From: Pectobacterium polonicum
Lineage (GTDB): Bacteria > Pseudomonadota > Gammaproteobacteria > Enterobacterales > Enterobacteriaceae
Reading direction: 5' to 3'
DNA length: 64,000 bases
Assembly: GCF_005497185.1 (NCBI RefSeq)
Contig: NZ_RJTN01000005.1
Location: 130,953-194,952, forward strand
Shown: piece after piece, positions 51,842 through 61,738 of the stretch
Numbering within the stretch: the first letter of the stretch is position 1
How the letters are laid out: every line of letters begins with the position of its first letter
The notes under the pieces: generated by a model
Database searches by the model: none
What the model saw: the letters and a program-made list of their open reading frames with translations, nothing else
What the model was told of the DNA's origin: nothing
Position numbers and translations under genes: made by a program

Positions 51842-54148
51842 TTATAGCAGTGTAAAGCTGTCGCTCTTCACCCGCTGCGAATCCAGACCAATCATCACGT
51901 CGAATTTGCCAGGTTCCACCACCTGCTGCATGCGGGCATTGTAGAACTTCAGCGCTTCCTGATCGAGCGTGAAGGTGACCGTGCGGGATTCTCCCGGCTG
52001 TAGCATCACTTTCTCAAAACCACGTAACTCTTTCAGTGGGCGACTGATGGAAGCCACGACATCGTGGAGATACAGCTGTACTACCGTTTCCCCTGCACGA
52101 TTGCCGGTGTTTTTCACCGTGACGCTAGCGTTAATCGTCCCATTGCGCTTCATCGTCTGGCTGGACAACCGCACATCTGACACGCTGAACGTGGTATAGC
52201 TCAGGCCATAGCCAAACGGATAGAGTGGCCCGTTGGCTTCATCGTAATAGTGAGAGGTATATTTACCTGGGTTTTCCGGCGTATAAGGACGGCCTGACGG
52301 TAGGTGATTGTAATAAATCGGAATCTGCCCGACAGAGCGCGGGAAGGACATCGGTAGCTTGCCTGATGGGTTATAGTCACCAAACAGCACATCGGCAATT
52401 GCATTGCCACCTTCCGTGCCGCTAAACCAGGTTTCCAATAACGCATCGGCCTGCTGATCTTCACGCACCAGCGCCAAAGGGCGGCCGTTCATCAGCACCA
52501 GCACCAGCGGTTTCCCCGTGGCTTTCAGCGCCGCGATCAGATCGCGCTGGCCTTGCGGCAGATCGATATTCGAGCGGCTGGACGCTTCATGCGCCATCCC
52601 AGCGGCTTCACCGACGACTGCCACCACCACATCCGCTTTCTTCGCAGCTTCTACAGCTTCATCGATCATCACCTGAGGTGGACGTTTATCCACCTGCACA
52701 GCATCCTCATACTGATTCAGGAAATCGATGATGCCTTTGTGATTACTGACGTTGGCACCTTTAGCATAAAGAATGGTCGCTTTATCGCCGACCGCATTCT
52801 TCAGACCCTGATAAACGGTAATTGTCTGTTTCGAAACGCCCGCCGCAGACCAGCTTCCCATCGTATCGCGCTGGCTATCAGCCAATGGCCCAACGACGGC
52901 AATCGTGCCCTGCTTTTTCAGCGGCAACGTTTGCAGACGGTTTTTCAGCAGCACCAAGCTTTTACGCGCCACATCACGTGCATCCAGACGGTGTAAGCGG
53001 CTTTCCGCATTGGTATCCACCGGATCGGAACTCGCAACGCCCAAATGACGATACGGATCTTCAAACAGCCCCATATCATATTTCACGTTCAAGACCTGAC
53101 GGCAGGCATCGTCGATCTCCTGCACGCTCACTGCACCGCTTTTCACCAGCTCAGGCAGATAGCGCACGAAATACTCGTCACTCATGCTCATGCCGATACC
53201 GGATTTCACCGCCAGACGCGATGCATCACGCGGATCGCTGGCAACGCCATGCTTAATCAGCTCTTTAATCGCACCGTGATCGGTAATGGTAATGCCTTTG
53301 AAATTCCACTGATCGCGTAGCACCTCCTTCAGCAACCAGCTGTTTGAGGTGGCCGGTGTACCGTTGATGGAGTTCAGTGCGACCATCACGCCACTGCTGC
53401 CCGCGTCAATCGCCGCTTTGTATGGCGGCATATAGTCCTGGAACATGCGCTGAGGGCTCATGTCCACCGTGTTATAGTCGCGTCCACCTTCAACCGCACC
53501 ATAAAGCGCGTAGTGTTTGACGCTAGTCATCAGCGAGTGGCGTCCGGTTACGTCATCGCCCTGAAAGGATTTCACTACCACACCAGCAATTTTACTGGTC
53601 AACCAGGTGTCTTCACCGAAGCCTTCCGACACGCGACCCCAGCGCGGATCGCGGGTGATATCCACCATCGGCGCCCAGGTCATGTTCAGACCGTCTTCCG
53701 TCGCTTCATAAGCCGCCACGCGCGCACTTTTCGCGATCGCGTCCATATCCCAACTGGAGGCTAATCCCAGAGCAATAGGGAAAATAGTGCGTTGGCCGTG
53801 CACCACATCATAGGCGAAAAACAGCGGGATCTTCAGGCGGCTGAGTTGCATGACCTGATCCTGCATTGCACGAATATCCTGGCGGGTCACCGTATTAAAA
53901 ATCGCGCCGACCTGACCATTTCTAATCATTTCGCGGATGGCTTCTTTCGGGTTATCCGTTCCGACGCTGATCAATCGGAGCTGGCCGATCTTCTCTTCCA
54001 GCGTCATTTTCTTCAGTAAGTCCGTGACAAACGCATCACGCTGCTGATGTGAAGGCGATACTGATGCCGGCACAGACGTCAATTCCTGCGCAAACGCCGG
54101 ATTACAGGCAAGTCCAATTGCTATAGTCAGTGAAGTAAGCCATTTCAT
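51842..54148 (-). CDS. bglX: Periplasmic beta-glucosidase BglX
   Basis: A 768-residue GH3 beta-glucosidase. Signal peptide MKWLTSLTIAIGLACNPAFA targets it to the periplasm. The GH3 N-domain has GQLRLISVGTDNPKEAI and the nucleophile Asp in KGITITDHGAIKELIKH; the C-domain has VVAVVGEAAGMAHEASSRSN and LPMSFPRSVGQIPIYYNHLP, ending with a fibronectin-III-like region. It hydrolyses cello-oligosaccharides and other beta-glucosides, useful for plant polymer breakdown. It is a single gene. Confidence 0.96.
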   Translation of the reverse strand: MKWLTSLTIAIGLACNPAFAQELTSVPASVSPSHQQRDAFVTDLLKKMTLEEKIGQLRLISVGTDNPKEAIREMIRNGQVGAIFNTVTRQDIRAMQDQVMQLSRLKIPLFFAYDVVHGQRTIFPIALGLASSWDMDAIAKSARVAAYEATEDGLNMTWAPMVDITRDPRWGRVSEGFGEDTWLTSKIAGVVVKSFQGDDVTGRHSLMTSVKHYALYGAVEGGRDYNTVDMSPQRMFQDYMPPYKAAIDAGSSGVMVALNSINGTPATSNSWLLKEVLRDQWNFKGITITDHGAIKELIKHGVASDPRDASRLAVKSGIGMSMSDEYFVRYLPELVKSGAVSVQEIDDACRQVLNVKYDMGLFEDPYRHLGVASSDPVDTNAESRLHRLDARDVARKSLVLLKNRLQTLPLKKQGTIAVVGPLADSQRDTMGSWSAAGVSKQTITVYQGLKNAVGDKATILYAKGANVSNHKGIIDFLNQYEDAVQVDKRPPQVMIDEAVEAAKKADVVVAVVGEAAGMAHEASSRSNIDLPQGQRDLIAALKATGKPLVLVLMNGRPLALVREDQQADALLETWFSGTEGGNAIADVLFGDYNPSGKLPMSFPRSVGQIPIYYNHLPSGRPYTPENPGKYTSHYYDEANGPLYPFGYGLSYTTFSVSDVRLSSQTMKRNGTINASVTVKNTGNRAGETVVQLYLHDVVASISRPLKELRGFEKVMLQPGESRTVTFTLDQEALKFYNARMQQVVEPGKFDVMIGLDSQRVKSDSFTLL

Positions 54149-54510
54149 TCGTTATAAAGACCCAGTCAATCCAGGCGTCAGAGCGTCAGATCAAAACGAG
54201 GCGCTGAAGCACAAGACAGGTTGAAGATTCCGACGGTCACATCCCTTCTCTGACAAGGCGAAAAACACCTTCTCCTGCCTTAAGCAAATAAGGTTTCCCG
54301 ATAGAGGTTGCCGCACCGACGCACTCAAATGCACAGCGCGTAATATAGTGCATTTGTTGAGATTTCATTTAATAAAAACTGCAAGAATAATGCTAAACGA
54401 TACGCATAATTCACATTCAACCTACGCAAAATGGGCTGTAACGAGGAAAAAACGTACAGTGTGGAACCACATGCGGCGGGCGGCCGCCGACGCATGTGTC
54501 TCTGGGGGAA
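54149..54510. other. bglX upstream region
   Basis: This 362-base region lies between the bglX start and the stop of the aminotransferase-like gene, both on the minus strand. It must contain the bglX promoter; no gene or clear hairpin was found. Confidence 0.45.
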
Positions 54511-55857
54511 TTAACGCCGATGAGATTGCAAACTTAACGCTCGATCGAGCGATCCGACCAGCCAGTCAATATCATGCTCTTGAAATGCTAACGGCGGGCG
54601 CAGCTTCAATACATTCCCATGCGGGCCCGCAACCGATGTGAGGACACGCTCAGCACGAAGCTGTTCAACCACGTCCAGCGCCAGCGCTTTATCTGGAGTT
54701 TTGGTTTCTCGATCGCTGACCAGCTCAAAACCGATAAACAGCCCCGCCCCGCGCACATCGCCGATGCATGCATGACGGTCGGCAAGCAACGTCAGCTCCC
54801 GCTGCAATTTTTCCCCGACAATGCGGCTATGTTCCTGTAAACCTTCCGCGCGAATAACGTTTAATACCGCCTGCGCTGCCGCCATCGACACCGGGTTTCC
54901 ACCAAACGTATTAAAATAGGGAATTTCATCGCTAAATGCCGCCAGCACATCGGCTTTTGCCAATAACGCCGACACCGGTATGCCGTTGCCCATCGGTTTA
55001 CCCAATGTCACGACGTCCGGCACAATACCATGCCGGCCAAATCCCCAAAAATGCTCACCCGTGCGGGCAAAACCGGGCTGCACCTCATCCGCGATGAAAA
55101 TCCCACCGTTGGCATGCACCACCTCTATCGCTGGTTGTAGGTAGCCAGCCGGCCCCGGCAATACGCCATCCGAGGAAAAAATGGAATCAGCCAGGAAACC
55201 GGCAAATTTGATGCCGTTCGCGGCCATATCATCAATTTGCATTTGAATTTGCTGCGCAAACCACGCGCCCAAATCGGGCGCCTTCACTCGATAGCGATCG
55301 GGAGCAGGTACAAGACGCGTTGTCGCCGCCAGAGGCTGCCCGCTTCCAAGTGCCGGTGACGCACCGGACGTCAACTCACTGGTTCCGTGATAGGCTTCTC
55401 GGCTCACAATAATGCCTGTTCCGCCGCTGTAGGCTCGAGCCACACGGATCGCAAGGTCGTTAGCCTCCGATCCGGTACACATATACATCGCCTTATTGAT
55501 AGCGGCTGGCACCGTACTGAGAATATCCGCTGAGTAATCCAGAATTCGTTCGTGTAAATAGCGGGTATGGGTATTGAGCTGACGCATTTGCTCGTGAACG
55601 GCGTCGATGACCGCAGGGTGACAGTGCCCGATACTGGCGACATTGTTATAGACATCCAGATATTTATGCCCGGCAGCATCCCACAGATATTGTCCCTCAC
55701 CGCGAACCAGATGCACCGGATTACGGTAGAACAAACGATAAGAATCCCCTAACACCTCGGTGCGCCTATTCGTCAGCCTACGCGTAGACTCATCCAGTGC
55801 ATCCGCATGCTCAGTGCGAAAACTGTTGGTATCCATAATGGTTGAGCGTGTCGCCAT
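54511..55857 (-). CDS. Class-III PLP enzyme, likely amino-alcohol-phosphate/phosphonate lyase
   Basis: A 448-residue class-III aminotransferase-fold enzyme. PLP-binding residues: Lys in VTLGKPMGNGIPVSALL, DEVQ in FIADEVQPGFARTGEHFWGF, and TGSEAND. The sequences GKPMGNG, YFNTFGGNPVS, GAGLFIGFELVSDRETKTPD and LTSVAGPHGNVLKLRPPLAF resemble ethanolamine-phosphate phospho-lyase (EC 4.2.3.2) and PbfA lyases more than AGXT2 transaminases. An amino-alcohol-phosphate phospho-lyase has been described biochemically in Erwinia. The ATG at 55857 has AGGAG upstream. It is divergent from a 2-AEP-type ABC importer with a shared regulatory region, so its substrate is probably brought in by it. The true activity is open. 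Confidence 0.82.
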   Translation of the reverse strand: MATRSTIMDTNSFRTEHADALDESTRRLTNRRTEVLGDSYRLFYRNPVHLVRGEGQYLWDAAGHKYLDVYNNVASIGHCHPAVIDAVHEQMRQLNTHTRYLHERILDYSADILSTVPAAINKAMYMCTGSEANDLAIRVARAYSGGTGIIVSREAYHGTSELTSGASPALGSGQPLAATTRLVPAPDRYRVKAPDLGAWFAQQIQMQIDDMAANGIKFAGFLADSIFSSDGVLPGPAGYLQPAIEVVHANGGIFIADEVQPGFARTGEHFWGFGRHGIVPDVVTLGKPMGNGIPVSALLAKADVLAAFSDEIPYFNTFGGNPVSMAAAQAVLNVIRAEGLQEHSRIVGEKLQRELTLLADRHACIGDVRGAGLFIGFELVSDRETKTPDKALALDVVEQLRAERVLTSVAGPHGNVLKLRPPLAFQEHDIDWLVGSLDRALSLQSHRR

Positions 55858-55975
55858 AATGACTCCTGTATCAAGGTTGTGGCCCGACTGCGTATCACGT
55901 AGATAAAACGCATCGCGCATGTTCAGATAACACTCACCCTACACCAAAAGCAATAAAATACACAAATACAAAAAA

Positions 55976-56041
55976 ATGCACTTTTTTGATGCACGAAAAT
56001 GCCAAAAAAGTGCAATAAACTCATCACAAAAAAAGATGCAC
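55976..56041. promoter_or_regulatory. Repeated ATGCAC sites in the divergent promoter region
   Basis: TGCACTTTTTT at 55977-55987 is perfectly inverted at 56004-56014, with further ATGCAC copies at 55989 and 56036. All lie within 66 bases of the 414-base region between the lyase gene and the ABC operon. This is a candidate operator array for the DeoR regulator encoded at 60060. No gene was seen elsewhere in 55858-56271. Confidence 0.6.
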
Positions 56042-56271
56042 AATTCAATTCATTCGTTATTCAAGTCACTTTACGCACTGAAAAAATAAATAAATCATTG
56101 ATTAAATTAACAATAATAACAAAAAACCTCATCAACTCAGAAGATGGCACGATTAGTGCTAAAACCTCATACCACTCGCCATAAACACAAAAATACACAA
56201 AGTGGCTCTGCGCCATTCGAGACGAGGGGAACACCGATGCCAACATTTTCCACAACCGTAGGGGAACATTT

Positions 56272-57291
56272 ATGAACCGATCCTTATTTCGCCGCGTTAG
56301 TCTGCTTACTGCGTTCACCTGTGCCACGCTGGTTAACGCTGTGGCACACGCTGGCACCATCACGGTCTATACCTCGCTGGAAGAAGATGAGATCAAAGAT
56401 TACGTCGCACAGGCCAAGAAAGACTTGCCCGACCTGACCATTAACGTACTACGTTTGTCCACTGGCGACCTTGGCCCACGGATTCTGGCCGAATCCAAAA
56501 ATCCGCAGCATGACGTCATTTGGGGCTGGGCAGTGACCAGCGTGATGGACCCACGGCTCTCTGCATTATTGGAACCTTACGATGCCAAAGGCAGTGACAG
56601 TCTCGCAGCCACCTATCGCGCGCCGGATCACAAGTGGTTCGCAGCAACAGGTTATATGGCCGCCTTTTGCGTCAACACCGAAGCGCTAAAAGCCAAGAAT
56701 CTTCCGGTGCCTGCATCCTGGCAAGATCTGACAAACCCGATCTATAAGGGGGAGATTGTGATGCCAAATCCCGTCTCGTCCGGCACCGGCTACCTGCAAA
56801 TTGCCGCACTACTGCAAGCTAAAGGTGAACAAAACGGCTGGGCATTTTTGAAGTCGCTGGATGGCAATATCGCCCAGTACACCAAATCAGGCTCACGTCC
56901 GTGCAAAGCCGCACGCACGGGGGAATATGCCATCGGCGTGTCGCTGGCTTTCGCCGCGATGCAGTCAATTGAAGAAGGCTACCCCGTCAAAATGGTGATC
57001 CCAAACGATGGGGCTGGCTATGAGTTAGAAGCCTCCGCGCTGATGACCGCAGCCAAGAACAAACCGGACGCCAAACGCTTCCTTGACTGGACACTTTCCA
57101 GCCATGCCGCCGCGCTGTACACCAAATACAAAGAGATCGTGACTATTCCTGGCGTTGAACAGTCCAAAGCCGCGCAAATGGCGGGGCTGCCGGCCGATCT
57201 CACACACGTACTCTACCCCGTGGACTTTACCAAAAGCGCCAGCGATCGTGACGCCACACTGGCAACCTGGCAAAAATCCATCGGCCGGTAA
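56272..57291 (+). CDS. ABC importer substrate-binding protein, 2-AEP type
   Basis: A 339-residue periplasmic binding protein. Signal peptide MNRSLFRRVSLLTAFTCATL continues to VAHA, then GTITVYTSLEEDEIKDYVAQ. The fold is that of the Fe3+/putrescine/2-aminoethylphosphonate binding group: TGDLGPRILAESKNPQHDVI, YMAAFCVNTEAL and PNPVSSGTGYLQIAALLQ. No iron-binding Tyr pair is evident. With the following ATPase and fused permease it fits the 'putative 2-aminoethylphosphonate' importers. It opens the operon 56272-60028; a DeoR gene follows. Confidence 0.85.
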   Translation: MNRSLFRRVSLLTAFTCATLVNAVAHAGTITVYTSLEEDEIKDYVAQAKKDLPDLTINVLRLSTGDLGPRILAESKNPQHDVIWGWAVTSVMDPRLSALLEPYDAKGSDSLAATYRAPDHKWFAATGYMAAFCVNTEALKAKNLPVPASWQDLTNPIYKGEIVMPNPVSSGTGYLQIAALLQAKGEQNGWAFLKSLDGNIAQYTKSGSRPCKAARTGEYAIGVSLAFAAMQSIEEGYPVKMVIPNDGAGYELEASALMTAAKNKPDAKRFLDWTLSSHAAALYTKYKEIVTIPGVEQSKAAQMAGLPADLTHVLYPVDFTKSASDRDATLATWQKSIGR

Positions 57292-57368
57292 CGGCCTGTA
57301 TTCGCAGTAAAGGCTGCCGCGCAAAATCTGTTTAGCGTCGCGGCAGCCGTCATTAAGAGGTCGCATTC

Positions 57369-58379
57369 ATGGCACTGGTTATTCAAAATCTTCATAAAAG
57401 CTTTGACGGTTATGTCGCGCTCGATCGCATCAATTTGTCGATCGAAAATGCCGAATTTGTCTGCCTCCTTGGGCCTAGCGGCTGTGGTAAAACAACGTTG
57501 CTGCGCATCATTGCCGGGCTACTAAGCTGCGACGGGGGGAAAATCACGCTGGACGATCGCGATCTGGTTAACGTACCGGCAAGGGAAAGAGGCTTCGGCA
57601 TCGTCTTTCAGTCCTACTCACTTTTCCCCCACATGACGATTGCGCAAAATATTGGTTATGGCCTCAAAATTCGCCAGACGCCTGCTGAGGAAATTACCGC
57701 ACGCGTCAGCGATCTGTTGGATACCGTGCGCCTCAGCGGATTCGGTGAACGTTATCCCAACCAGCTTTCAGGAGGACAGCAGCAGCGTGTCGCTATTGCA
57801 CGCGCGCTGGCGGTCAACCCTTCCCTGCTATTACTGGATGAACCGCTCTCGGCACTGGATGCGCGCGTGCGCGCCGGATTGCGTCAGGAATTACGCGATG
57901 TGCAGCAGCGGCTCGGCATTCCGACTCTGATGGTCACGCACGATCAGGAAGAAGCAATGAGCATGGCGGATAAAATCATTTGTATGCACGGTGGACGCAT
58001 TATTCAGGAAGGGACACCGCACGAACTCTATACCCGCCCACGCTCGCGTTTCGTTGCCGAATTCATGGGGCACAGCAATTTGCTGTCACGCGATGTCGTC
58101 AACACATGGATGCCAGAACTCCTCCCGTCTGTGCAAGAGCCTGCGCTACCGGAAGATGCCGAATTATTTATCCGCCCAGAAAGAATTGCACTGCATAAAG
58201 CGGAAGGTGCAGAAGGACGGGTCATCAACACCAGTTTCCTCGGCAGTATCCAACGCATACAGGTGATATGGAAATCTCAGCCGCTATTAGTCGAGACCAG
58301 CAGCGCCGTGAACTGGAATCCTGGCGACCCCATTCATCTCTCGATTCGCGCAGAAGACTGCGCCTGGGTGCAAGCATGA
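57369..58379 (+). CDS. ABC importer ATP-binding protein, 2-AEP type
   Basis: A 336-residue ATPase. Walker [11 protein letters not shown] at about residue 37, signature [15 protein letters not shown], Walker [15 protein letters not shown] and an H-loop ([15 protein letters not shown]) are present, and a C-terminal TOBE-like regulatory domain includes [20 protein letters not shown]. This matches the ATPases of 2-AEP, spermidine and iron importers. It overlaps the permease start in ATGA form at 58376-58379. Confidence 0.9.
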   Translation: MALVIQNLHKSFDGYVALDRINLSIENAEFVCLLGPSGCGKTTLLRIIAGLLSCDGGKITLDDRDLVNVPARERGFGIVFQSYSLFPHMTIAQNIGYGLKIRQTPAEEITARVSDLLDTVRLSGFGERYPNQLSGGQQQRVAIARALAVNPSLLLLDEPLSALDARVRAGLRQELRDVQQRLGIPTLMVTHDQEEAMSMADKIICMHGGRIIQEGTPHELYTRPRSRFVAEFMGHSNLLSRDVVNTWMPELLPSVQEPALPEDAELFIRPERIALHKAEGAEGRVINTSFLGSIQRIQVIWKSQPLLVETSSAVNWNPGDPIHLSIRAEDCAWVQA

Positions 58380-60028
58380 ATCAGACACATCTCCCTCCGC
58401 AAACGGTCAGCGATCGCTGGCTTTCTCGTCTGTGTCTGTGGGTTCCGCTGCTGGCGCTGCTCATGTTTTTCGGCATACCGATGCTAAGCATCGTCTGGCA
58501 CAGTCTGCTGAACGATCAAAACGGTACGGTTGGATTATCAAACTATTTGGCGTTGATGGACTCACCCGGTATCTGGCGGGCGACCGCAAATAGCCTGTTA
58601 CTTGGCACCGTCACCACGCTGGTCACGCTTTTGCTGGGATTTATTGTCGCCTATGGGTTGGAATGTACGGCAATGCCGGCAAAGCGTTTTATCGCCTTTT
58701 CGACCTCACTGCCGATACTTGCGCCTTCATTGGTGTTGGGATTGGGATTGATTTTTCTGCTGGGAAGAAACGGCATCATCGGCAACATTATTGGCGTGCG
58801 ATTAGATATTTATGGTTTCTGGGGGCTGTTGATCGCCAACGTCCTGTACGCTCTGCCACAGGCGATTCTGATCATTCGCACCACACTGCGCCATAGCGAT
58901 ACGCGCCAGTATGAAGCCGCTAACGTTCTGGGTGCCTCTGACTGGCGGCAGTTTCTGGACATCACCCTCCCCGGTCTGAGATATGGCCTGCTGAGTGCGG
59001 CCTTTGTCATCTTTACCATCACGATCACCGATTTCGGCAACGCGATTGTCATCGGAGGTAACTTCTCGGTACTGGCGACCGAGATCTATAGCCAGGTCAG
59101 TGGCCAAATGAAATTCGGTATGGGGGCTGTTGTCGGGATTCTACTCCTGCTGCCTGCGGCTGCATCAATCTGGATAGAGCGCGCCACGACAAGACGGCAG
59201 AAAGCCATCGGCTCACATGCCGCTATCCCGCATGTTCCGCAACCGCTACGCACACGCGATGTGTCGTTCTATCTGGCAACCATGACTATCGCACTCATGA
59301 TTGTCACCGTTATCGGCACCGTCATTATTGCCAGCATGATCCGCCTATGGCCATATCGTCTGGATCTGACGCTAAAACATTACGATATCGATCTCGCGGG
59401 AGGCTATACGCCACTGTGGACGTCAGTTTGGATCTCGGCGCTGGCGGCAGTGGTCGGCACCGCGCTGTTATTCCTGCTCACCTTCGGCATTCACCGCCAA
59501 CCGGGCAAAGTTGCCAACACCGCCGTACTGCTTAGTGCATTGCCGGTTGCCGTTCCCGGCCTGGTGTTGGGGCTATCTTATGTGTTCACATTCAATACGG
59601 CCGATCTTCCCTGGGGGATGCTGTATGGATCGGCGCTGCTGGTGGCATTATGTAATTATTACCACTATCACACGCAAGGCTACACCACGATGATGATGGG
59701 GATACGCAACGTTCCGCCTGCGATGGAAGATGCCACCACCGTTCTAGGCGGCGGCGTGGTGCGTATTTTACGTGATGTCTACCTGCCAGCCATGCGCGTC
59801 ACGTTGATTTCGGTCGCTATGTTTTTATTCATGCGCTCAATGGTTACACTATCAGCCGTGATTTTTTTGGTCACGCCGTCGTTGCCTTTAGGTGCCGTCA
59901 CCGTGATGCGACTGGATGAAGCAGGCTTTACGTCACAGGCTGCCGCTTTTTCGACCTGTATTATGGGCATCGTGGCGGTGACCGCCTTGCTTCTGCACCT
60001 TGTAACAGAGAAGCGGCAATCATGGTAA
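58376..60028 (+). CDS. ABC importer fused permease, 2-AEP type
   Basis: A 550-residue permease in which two transport domains are fused, each with about six membrane helices and an EAA loop: the first YEAANVLGASDWRQFLDITL and the second PPAMEDATTVLGGGVVRILR. This double-permease form is typical of Fe3+ (FbpB) and putative 2-AEP importers. The ATG at 58376 is chosen because it overlaps the ATPase stop and begins [20 protein letters not shown]; the open frame upstream is the ATPase in another frame. Confidence 0.9.
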   Translation: MNQTHLPPQTVSDRWLSRLCLWVPLLALLMFFGIPMLSIVWHSLLNDQNGTVGLSNYLALMDSPGIWRATANSLLLGTVTTLVTLLLGFIVAYGLECTAMPAKRFIAFSTSLPILAPSLVLGLGLIFLLGRNGIIGNIIGVRLDIYGFWGLLIANVLYALPQAILIIRTTLRHSDTRQYEAANVLGASDWRQFLDITLPGLRYGLLSAAFVIFTITITDFGNAIVIGGNFSVLATEIYSQVSGQMKFGMGAVVGILLLLPAAASIWIERATTRRQKAIGSHAAIPHVPQPLRTRDVSFYLATMTIALMIVTVIGTVIIASMIRLWPYRLDLTLKHYDIDLAGGYTPLWTSVWISALAAVVGTALLFLLTFGIHRQPGKVANTAVLLSALPVAVPGLVLGLSYVFTFNTADLPWGMLYGSALLVALCNYYHYHTQGYTTMMMGIRNVPPAMEDATTVLGGGVVRILRDVYLPAMRVTLISVAMFLFMRSMVTLSAVIFLVTPSLPLGAVTVMRLDEAGFTSQAAAFSTCIMGIVAVTALLLHLVTEKRQSW

Positions 60029-60059
60029 CCGGTGTCACAACATTAACGAATGGACAGCT

Positions 60060-60830
60060 ATGTTAGAAGAAACGCGGTTACATCGCATACAGGCCCTGCT
60101 CTCAACATTAAACCGGGTGAGCACCGAGAAAATTATTCAACATCTCGGTGTTTCGCGCGAAACCGTACGACGCGATATTCTCAAGCTGGAAGCGGCAGGG
60201 GCGTTACGCCGCGTTCATGGTGGGATCGTAGCCACAACGGAAGAACCGGAACCACCGTTGTCCATTCGCAATACCGTGCGTGAAAAGGAAAAACAGGCCA
60301 TTGCCCGCGCGGCAGTACAACAGCTACAGGCCGGGCAAACGCTGTTTATCGACGCAGGTAGCACCACCTCTCTGTTCGCCGACGAACTGCTTTCCATGCC
60401 GGGAATGACGGTGGTTACCAACAGTCTCACCGTCGCGCAGAAACTTACCGCAACGGAGTCTGTCGCACAACATAGCGTGATACTACTCGGTGGATACATG
60501 GGCGCCTCAGCACAGGCAACCAGCGGCGATATCACGATCAATGAACTGGAACGCTACCGCGCCGACGTGGCGATCCTCTCCCCAGTCGGGGTGGATGCGG
60601 CCTCTGGCGCAACCAGTTTTGCTCACCACGAAGCGGCCATTGCCCGATCGATGGTGCAACATGCCAGAACGCGAATGATCCTCGCAGATCATAGCAAGAT
60701 TGGTATCACGAGCCGCGTGGTCTATGCCACCATGCAGGAAATCGACATGATCGTGACTGATACGCTTAGCGCAGACAAACCCGAACTCTCGTTACTCCAA
60801 AGGCATTGTCAGCAGGTTATCATCGCCTGA
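60060..60830 (+). CDS. DeoR-family transcriptional regulator
   Basis: A 256-residue repressor. The N-terminal HTH is STEKIIQHLGVSRETVRRDI with LRRVHGG after it. The C-terminal sugar-isomerase-like effector domain has LFIDAGSTTSLFADELL, VVTNSLTVAQKL and ILADHSKIGITS. DeoR regulators respond to phosphorylated small molecules, which fits a locus for an amino-alcohol phosphate or phosphonate. It lies 31 bases after the permease gene and may be cotranscribed. Its likely site is the ATGCAC array at 55976-56041. Confidence 0.9.
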   Translation: MLEETRLHRIQALLSTLNRVSTEKIIQHLGVSRETVRRDILKLEAAGALRRVHGGIVATTEEPEPPLSIRNTVREKEKQAIARAAVQQLQAGQTLFIDAGSTTSLFADELLSMPGMTVVTNSLTVAQKLTATESVAQHSVILLGGYMGASAQATSGDITINELERYRADVAILSPVGVDAASGATSFAHHEAAIARSMVQHARTRMILADHSKIGITSRVVYATMQEIDMIVTDTLSADKPELSLLQRHCQQVIIA

Positions 60831-60977
60831 TGAGCCGCGATGAAACACCTTTCCTGTGGTTCATCGCTGGCCTCAAACTGGGTTTGCATACTCGCCACAC
60901 GGGTGGGTAAATGCAGGGTGATTTCTACCGTCTTTCGTGCTAATGCTAAGGCTTCGCTAATGCAAGGAGCCTCAGAC

Positions 60978-61664
60978 ATGTATCAGTTGTACATCGCCAA
61001 CAAGAACTATTCGTCCTGGTCGTTGCGCCCGTGGGTGCTGTTGAAAACGCTGTCAATTCCTTTCGAGGAGAAGCAGGTTGTTTTTTCGCCAGGTATGGCA
61101 CAGCCAGCGTTTAAGGCTTTTTCACCGACGGCAAAAGTCCCCTGTCTGATCGACGGCGAAACCACCGTCTGGGATTCATTGGCGATTACCGAGTATCTGG
61201 CTGAACAGCATTCCGCCGTCTGGCCTGCCGATGCCAAAACCCGTGCCTGGGCTCGCTGTGCCGCCGCCGAAATGCATTCCGGCTTTACCGCACTGCGCAA
61301 TACCTGCGCCATGAGCTGCGGCGTGCGCGTCAAACTGAACGAGATATCCCCTGCTCTCAGCAGCGACATTGCGCGTATCTGCGAACTCTGGCAGGAAGGA
61401 TTAACACGATTTGGCGGGCCGTTTTTGGCAGGGAAACAGTTTTCAGCGGTAGACGCGTTTTTTGCCCCCGTCGTTTTCCGTATCAAAACCTATCAGCTTA
61501 CCGTTTCACCGGAAGCAGCCGCTTACTGTGAACACTTATTGGCATTGCCCGCAATGCAGCAATGGCTGCAAGACGCGTTAGCAGAAACCTGGCGCGAAGC
61601 CGCGCACGAGGAAGATGTAGCAAATGCAGGTGAAGTGGTAGAGGATTTTCGCACCCGCGCCTAA
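60978..61664 (+). CDS. Glutathione S-transferase
   Basis: A 228-residue GST-fold protein. The thioredoxin-like domain begins MYQLYIANKNYSSWSLRPWV, with Ser in the YSSWSLRPW active-site position, and AKVPCLIDGETTVWDSLAIT carries the cis-Pro and the glutathione-binding ESLAI-like motif. The C-terminal helical domain includes GGPFLAGKQFSAVDAFFAPV. This type is close to bacterial GSTs of the zeta-like/maleylacetoacetate isomerase branch. The ATG has AAGGA ten bases upstream. It is a single gene. Confidence 0.88.
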   Translation: MYQLYIANKNYSSWSLRPWVLLKTLSIPFEEKQVVFSPGMAQPAFKAFSPTAKVPCLIDGETTVWDSLAITEYLAEQHSAVWPADAKTRAWARCAAAEMHSGFTALRNTCAMSCGVRVKLNEISPALSSDIARICELWQEGLTRFGGPFLAGKQFSAVDAFFAPVVFRIKTYQLTVSPEAAAYCEHLLALPAMQQWLQDALAETWREAAHEEDVANAGEVVEDFRTRA

Positions 61665-61738
61665 CGCAATCGCAGGCGGTGGTTCATCAGGCCACCGTCA
61701 AAACGTCCCCTCCCAGAACACGGGAAGGGAGCAATCTC

